Source: Bacillota bacterium (GTDB taxonomy: Bacteria; Bacillota; Clostridia; Lachnospirales; Lachnospiraceae). Taken from it: a stretch of 9,722 nucleotides of DNA. Made by a program: the position numbers and the translations under genes. The notes under the pieces were generated by a model. That model was not told the DNA's origin. It ran no database searches and was given only the letters and a program-made list of their open reading frames with translations. The DNA lies in contig JAGFXQ010000120.1 in the NCBI GenBank assembly GCA_017861355.1, positions 1 to 9,722 on the forward strand. Reading direction: 5' to 3'. Positions 6,316 to 9,722 of the stretch are shown in pieces (position 1 is the first letter of the stretch; every line of letters begins with the position of its first letter).

Positions 6316-8115
6316 CTACCTGCGGAATATCTTGTCCATCAGACTGACTCTATTAAATGGTAACATAAGATAGTATCCATCTGCAATAGGCTCCAGCATT
6401 TGAATTACTTCCCTTGCGATCTCTGCACCGACCTCTTCCGCTTCTTCTCTGGACATCTCGGGATGATAACGATTCATAATCTCCTCCGGAACATAGATTT
6501 GCGGCATCTCATTCTTAATAAAGCGGGCATTCTTATAACTGACCAGTGGCATGATCCCACATAAAATCTTGGTATCCACCTTCTCCTTAATTGCTCTGAT
6601 TCGCTCTACATCTTCTATGGAGTAGATCGGCTGGGTAAGAAAATACCTCGCTCCTGCATCTATCTTGCGCTGAATCCGTTCTACCACTCTCTCCAGCTTT
6701 CCGCGATTGTGATTCAAAGCGCCACCGTAACAGAAAGGATCTCCTGTAAAATGTTCCATGTTCATCTCTTTTACATAATCCATCAGCTGTACAGAATTAT
6801 AGTCGAATACTCCGGTGGTGGATACTCTGCTCTCTCCCGGTACCGGATCACCGGTTACCAGAAGAAGATTCCGAATCCCGTGAATATATGCACCCAGAAG
6901 TGTTGAGCGCATCGTAATCATATTGCGGTCACGGCAGCAGATATGAGGCATCACCTTCAGTCCGGTCTCTTCTGCTATTTTAATCCCCATTAGAACCGAA
7001 TCAACTCTGCTTCTTCCCATAGGCGAATCGGCAAAGGTTATGATATCCGCCTGACTGTCTTTCAATATGTGGGCACATTCCATTACTCGATCTATGTCAG
7101 CATCATAAGGTGGATCCAGTTCAACAGCAATTACCTTCTTACCGCTTTGTAGCATCTGGTAGAATTCATTTTCTTTTCTCTGCATACCTGACTTTGCATC
7201 ACCATTCTGCTTCGCGTGCTTCAACACAGGATACGTACTTGATCCAATCTCCTCGACAAGGAATGCAATGTACTCCGGAGTTGTTCCGCAGCATCCACCG
7301 GTAATACTTATTCCAAGTTCCGCAATCTGCTTCATATTATTTGCAAAGTACCTGGCGTTGTCCATGAATACCATACGGTTCTGCATTTGTTCGGGGTAAC
7401 CGGCATTCGGCGCAGCATAAAGCAGACAATCCTCGGGAAGGTTCAACTTCCCCAATATCTCGAGCATATGTCCCGAACCCACACCACAGTTCAAACCAAA
7501 GGCATCGATGCCATCTATCTGTCCGGCTTTATCAATCAATCTCTTTGCGCTGATACCCAGTGTGCTATAGCCGTTCTTATTCACCGAGAAGGAAGTAAGA
7601 AGGAACATGGATGGCTGCTTTTCCTTAATATATGGGACCAGTCTCTCAATATAATACGTACTTGGAAAGGTCTCAAAATGAATTCCGGCAAGACCCTCCT
7701 CTATAAACAAATCACATATGTGTCGATATTCTGCCAGAAGTTCTTCCTCTGTTGTCTCAGCATCCTGCGAAATCGGTCCAATATCACCTAAGATCCAGAT
7801 TGGTCTATCCTCTACCAGTTCGTTTACCGCAGTATCCCTTGCATCCTTGGCTATTCTGCAGGCAGCTCTGATCAGCCTCTCCTGCTCCTTAGGTGTACAG
7901 TGAAGAACCGCTCTCCCTGCTGCAAAGGTATTCGTCCGAAGCAGCTGTGCTCCTGCCTTGATATAATCTATATGAATCGACTTGATTACCTCCGGTGCAG
8001 TCAGATTCGCCTGCTCGGATATCGCGTTTGGCTGATTCATAATACTGCAATAATAGGTACCCATTGATCCATCGGGGAATACCCTGTGCGTCCTTAAATA
8101 CTCTTTCAAATCCAT
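6316..8115 (-). CDS. yitJ: Bifunctional homocysteine S-methyltransferase / methylenetetrahydrofolate reductase
   Basis: This 599-residue protein joins two enzymes, as in Bacillus YitJ. Residues about 1-295 are a homocysteine methyltransferase barrel with GLNCG (C210) and GGCCGTTPEY (C275/C276) as zinc ligands. Residues about 320-590 are a MetF-type flavin reductase that makes 5-methyl-THF, with VELDPP (E332), FADSPMG (D363), LLVTGDP (418-424) and YFLTQPIY (491-498). It has no cobalamin domain, so the methyl donor for its first half is uncertain (methyl-THF or S-methylmethionine). GGAAGG lies 13 bases before the ATG. It is the first gene of a leftward cluster ending in metH: its reductase half can supply the methyl-THF that MetH uses. 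Unlike B. subtilis yitJ, no S-box leader is visible. Confidence 0.93.
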   Translation of the reverse strand: MDLKEYLRTHRVFPDGSMGTYYCSIMNQPNAISEQANLTAPEVIKSIHIDYIKAGAQLLRTNTFAAGRAVLHCTPKEQERLIRAACRIAKDARDTAVNELVEDRPIWILGDIGPISQDAETTEEELLAEYRHICDLFIEEGLAGIHFETFPSTYYIERLVPYIKEKQPSMFLLTSFSVNKNGYSTLGISAKRLIDKAGQIDGIDAFGLNCGVGSGHMLEILGKLNLPEDCLLYAAPNAGYPEQMQNRMVFMDNARYFANNMKQIAELGISITGGCCGTTPEYIAFLVEEIGSSTYPVLKHAKQNGDAKSGMQRKENEFYQMLQSGKKVIAVELDPPYDADIDRVMECAHILKDSQADIITFADSPMGRSRVDSVLMGIKIAEETGLKVMPHICCRDRNMITMRSTLLGAYIHGIRNLLLVTGDPVPGESRVSTTGVFDYNSVQLMDYVKEMNMEHFTGDPFCYGGALNHNRGKLERVVERIQRKIDAGARYFLTQPIYSIEDVERIRAIKEKVDTKILCGIMPLVSYKNARFIKNEMPQIYVPEEIMNRYHPEMSREEAEEVGAEIAREVIQMLEPIADGYYLMLPFNRVSLMDKIFRR

Positions 8116-8190
8116 AGATAATTTGTATCCTTCCTAAGTTTGCATGTTCACATTTTTATGCTTTATTGCGTTAAAGTCTAATTTTTACCT

Positions 8191-8219
8191 ATTATATATC
8201 ATTCTCCTAGCCATCACAA
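8191..8219 (-). promoter_or_regulatory. Promoter of the yitJ-like gene / methionine cluster
   Basis: The minus strand has TTGTGA (8219-8214), a 17-base spacer and a consensus TATAAT (8196-8191). The start would be near 8184, giving a leader of about 69 bases. The leader holds only a small hairpin, CTTTA-N6-TAAAG (8176-8161), which is too little for an S-box or T-box element. Confidence 0.7.
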
Positions 8220-8252
8220 GCACTTTAGCTACAATTTTCTTGGTTACCTTCC

Positions 8253-8281
8253 TTTTCAGGAGTCTATGAATATGATATACT
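8253..8281 (+). promoter_or_regulatory. Promoter of the DUF2752 gene
   Basis: An extended -10 box, TGATATACT, ends at 8281. A weak -35 box, TTTTCA (8253-8258), lies 17 bases before TATACT. Transcription would begin near 8288, leaving a leader of about 59 bases that contains the small hairpin ATCCG-N8-CGGAT just before the ribosome site. It is divergent from the yitJ promoter. Confidence 0.45.
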
Positions 8282-8346
8282 GTTCGAAGGAAAGAGATCT
8301 GATCCGAAACCGGACGGATTAAGCAAAATTATCGATTGGAGTAGCC

Positions 8347-8739
8347 ATGAAACCTATTACCCGTAATAAAATAATTGCAATTACACTTCCCTTTGTGGCG
8401 ATCTTAATCTTATGTTTACGCACTCCGCTTCTTGCACTTACTGCATACCTTCCAAAGTGCTTCATTTATCAATATCTCCATCTTTACTGCCCTGCGTGTG
8501 GTAATACCCGAAGCATAACCGCACTACTTCATGGTGACCTGTCTGCTTCTATTCGATATAATCCTGTACCAGTCCTGGGGCTGGTACTTGCCATCACTGC
8601 CTATGTGGAATTCACCTTGAATAGCTTCGGTATACGAATCCGGCTTATGCCCAGAAGACTTTGGTTTTATCTAATCTTAATCCTACTTCTGGTAATATAT
8701 TTCGTTCTCCGCAATCTATATCCGGATCTGGCACCTTAA
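8347..8739 (+). CDS. DUF2752 family membrane protein
   Basis: This 130-residue protein carries the DUF2752 hallmark CPACGNTRSITALLHGDL (48-65), followed by a sequence like the usual 'aallyNPl' continuation (IRYNPVPVLG). Helices are predicted at about 9-35, 73-92 and 106-122. The family consists of small membrane proteins with a conserved CPxCGxTR motif; their function is not established. A GGAG (8338-8341) is 5 bases before the ATG. The gene stands alone: its promoter diverges from the methionine cluster, and downstream are a palindromic insertion and a terminator shared with the convergent gene at 9052. C48 and C51 could form a disulfide or bind metal or a cofactor, which is speculation. Confidence 0.85.
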   Translation: MKPITRNKIIAITLPFVAILILCLRTPLLALTAYLPKCFIYQYLHLYCPACGNTRSITALLHGDLSASIRYNPVPVLGLVLAITAYVEFTLNSFGIRIRLMPRRLWFYLILILLLVIYFVLRNLYPDLAP

Positions 8740-8780
8740 CCTTGCCCCATAGAAAGTGATATAGTGAATTTTATTTATAA

Positions 8781-8916
8781 CTATAAAGATTAAAGTGTCA
8801 AAAGGTGCTGTGCACTCTTCCTGATATAATACATTACTATCGTAAGCTAGCTTGCATAGTAATGTATTATATCAGGAAAGCACCTTCGGTGCTTTTGACA
8901 CTTTAATCCTATAAAG
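8781..8916. mobile_element. MITE-like palindromic element (120 bp) with 8-bp flanking direct repeats
   Basis: The element covers 8789-8908 and lies between exact direct repeats CTATAAAG (8781-8788 and 8909-8916), which look like a target-site duplication. The ends are 16-bp perfect inverted repeats (8789-8804 and 8892-8907, starting ATTAAAGTGTC). Inside is a 23-bp perfect inverted repeat (8818-8840 and 8856-8878) around a centre containing the palindrome AAGCTAGCTT (8844-8853). Two 13-base spacers each form their own 4-bp hairpin, GTGC-TGT-GCAC (8805-8815) and CACC-TTC-GGTG (8881-8891), so a single strand can fold as a cloverleaf. It contains no ORF. An 8-bp duplication is compatible with several IS families (IS256, ISL3 and IS66 among others); I cannot name the parent. 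The duplication could instead be 7 bp with 17-bp ends. Confidence 0.75.
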
Positions 8917-8922
8917 TAAAAC

Positions 8923-8989
8923 AAAAGAATATGCTCTTCTTATAAAACAGGTTATACCGACTGTTTCAATAAGAGAAGCATATTCTTTT
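8923..8989. terminator. Long bidirectional hairpin terminator
   Basis: The arms 8923-8943 and 8969-8989 match at 19 of 21 positions (AAAAGAATATGCT with its complement, then two mismatches, then TTCTTAT-like pairing). The stem is continued by AAACAG (8945-8950) and CTGTTT (8961-8966) around a 10-base loop. The outer stem runs A to T, so it works in both directions: for DUF2752 transcripts from the left and for the DUF4190-type gene from the right, whose stop codon is about 60 bases away. Confidence 0.8.
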
Positions 8990-9383
8990 ATATTACCTAT
9001 TTTTATTGTAAAATGCTAACTGTACTATTATATAATACGATCCAATTCTCATTAATAGGAAGACTGGATTTCATTCAGCATATCCTGATACATATTGCTG
9101 AACTCTGGATTCGATGCAACTGCGATAACCATAATTGCTGCAAATATTCCGATAATCATTGTAATAGCACAAAGAATAATGCCGACAATTGCTAAGGTCT
9201 TGCCACCTTTTTTATTCTTGAGAACAAGAATGCCTAACACCAAGCCGGCGATGGAAAGTGGAATTGCGATATACCATAAGCAGCAGCTGAGTATAAAACC
9301 AATGATACCGCAGATTAAGGCTCCAACTGCCATACCATTGCTTTGAGGCTGAACCGGCGCTTGATATTGCTGATATTGATTAT

Positions 9384-9457
9384 ATTGATTTGGATTGTTC
9401 TGGTACGGTGTGTTCTGATAATTGATTTGGATTGTTCTGGTACGGTGTGTTCTGATA
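9384..9457. repeat. Exact 37-bp tandem duplication
   Basis: Positions 9384-9420 and 9421-9457 are identical and adjacent. The unit starts ATTGATTTGG and ends TGTTCTGATA. Its length is not a multiple of three, so the second copy shifts the reading frame of the minus-strand gene: one copy gives NPNQYNQYQ, two copies give NPNQLSEHTV and a stop soon after. The absence of any mismatch suggests a recent event, probably slipped-strand pairing among the neighbouring 15-base repeats. Confidence 0.95.
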
Positions 9458-9493
9458 TGGATTGTTTTGATATGGATTATTCTGATATGGATT
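9434..9493 (-). repeat. Four 15-base coding repeats (NPYQN/TPYQN)
   Basis: The minus strand encodes NPYQN three times and then TPYQN, each unit 15 bases long and in frame. Units differ at a few bases. Copy-number change of these units alone keeps the frame. They overlap the 37-bp duplication, which covers the last of them and the following NPNQ codons, and they explain why this spot is prone to slippage. Confidence 0.85.
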
Positions 9494-9722
9494 TTGATTA
9501 TTTTGTTGATATCCATTCGGATCCGGATTCACCGGCTGATTACTTGACTGATACTGTGGTTGATCAGGTTGCGGCGGCTGGTATCCGGGTTGACCGTTCG
9601 GTGTCTGATTTGGATCTGAATTATTTGGTTGATTGTTATTATTCTCGTTTGGATTGTTATAATCTCCCATGTCTATTCCCCCTTGCATATTGTAGGTTAT
9701 ATCATATTTATGACAAAACTGT

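Larger units (their letters stand above)
9052..9670 (-). pseudogene. DUF4190-type Q/N-rich membrane protein gene, frameshifted by a 37-bp duplication
   Basis: As read, translation from the ATG at 9670 gives 96 residues of Asn/Gln/Pro-rich sequence and stops at 9380. The membrane part continues in another frame to the stop at 9052. Removing one copy of the 37-bp tandem repeat (9384-9457) joins both into one 193-residue protein. It would have a soluble Q/N/P-rich region (1-100) with NPYQN repeats, then helices at about 101-121, 122-143 and 149-173, with NGMAVGALICGIIGFIL and GKTLAIVGIILCAI typical of DUF4190-like proteins. The start is set by AAGGGGG (9684-9678), 7 bases before the ATG; an upstream ATG at 9688 lies before this site. 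The gene may be inactive, phase-variable, or intact if the repeat is an assembly error. Confidence 0.8.

Noticed and set aside
8284..8346. GATCCG...CGGATT leader before the DUF2752 gene as a riboswitch
   Set aside because: Only a 5-bp hairpin is visible and no known conserved aptamer core is present.
8818..8878. Central 23-bp hairpin as an intrinsic terminator of the DUF2752 gene
   Set aside because: It is AT-rich and not followed by a T run; it is explained better as part of the MITE-like element, and a proper terminator follows at 8923-8989.
9052..9516. A separate 154-residue gene starting at 9516 in the second frame
   Set aside because: Its N-terminal part (IHIRTHRTRTIQ-like) is just the repeat region read out of frame; the real protein enters this frame after the 37-bp repeat.

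Overview
The window reads as chromosomal DNA of a low-GC Gram-positive anaerobe, most likely a clostridium of the Lachnospiraceae type. The grounds are AT-rich spacers, strong AGGAGG-type ribosome sites, sigma-A-like promoters, and families typical of that group: a DUF2975/small-HTH pair, a YitJ-type methyltransferase-reductase, a MetH without its reactivation domain, and DUF2752 and DUF4190-type membrane proteins. No database search was possible, so family names rest on motif recognition.

Left end (1-590, leftward): a DUF2975 membrane protein is followed by the first codons of a small XRE-type regulator that runs off the window. Their promoter has a consensus -35 box inside a perfect 21-bp inverted repeat (543-589), a likely operator. 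Positions 590-684 hold nothing I can name.

Positions 685-2894: a LysR regulator (leftward) and a YeiH-family putative sulfate/sulfite exporter (rightward) are divergent, with dyads in the 189-bp gap. A perfect 16-bp stem terminator separates yeiH from the convergent metH.

Positions 2964-8115 (leftward): a one-carbon/methionine cluster. The YitJ-like protein (homocysteine methyltransferase plus methylenetetrahydrofolate reductase) comes first, then an unrecognised six-helix membrane protein, then a truncated-type cobalamin-dependent MetH. The reductase can make methyl-THF and MetH can pass the methyl group to homocysteine. No S-box, T-box or cobalamin riboswitch is visible in front of them.

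Positions 8116-9722: a divergent promoter region leads to a DUF2752 gene (rightward). After it lies a 120-bp non-coding palindromic element with 8-bp direct repeats at its ends (a MITE-like insertion with a cloverleaf fold), then a long bidirectional hairpin terminator. Last comes a leftward DUF4190-type membrane protein gene with a Q/N/P-rich N-terminus. Its reading frame is broken by an exact 37-bp tandem duplication; removing one copy restores one 193-residue protein.

The least expected signals are the MITE-like cloverleaf, the 37-bp frame-breaking duplication and the promoter-embedded palindrome.
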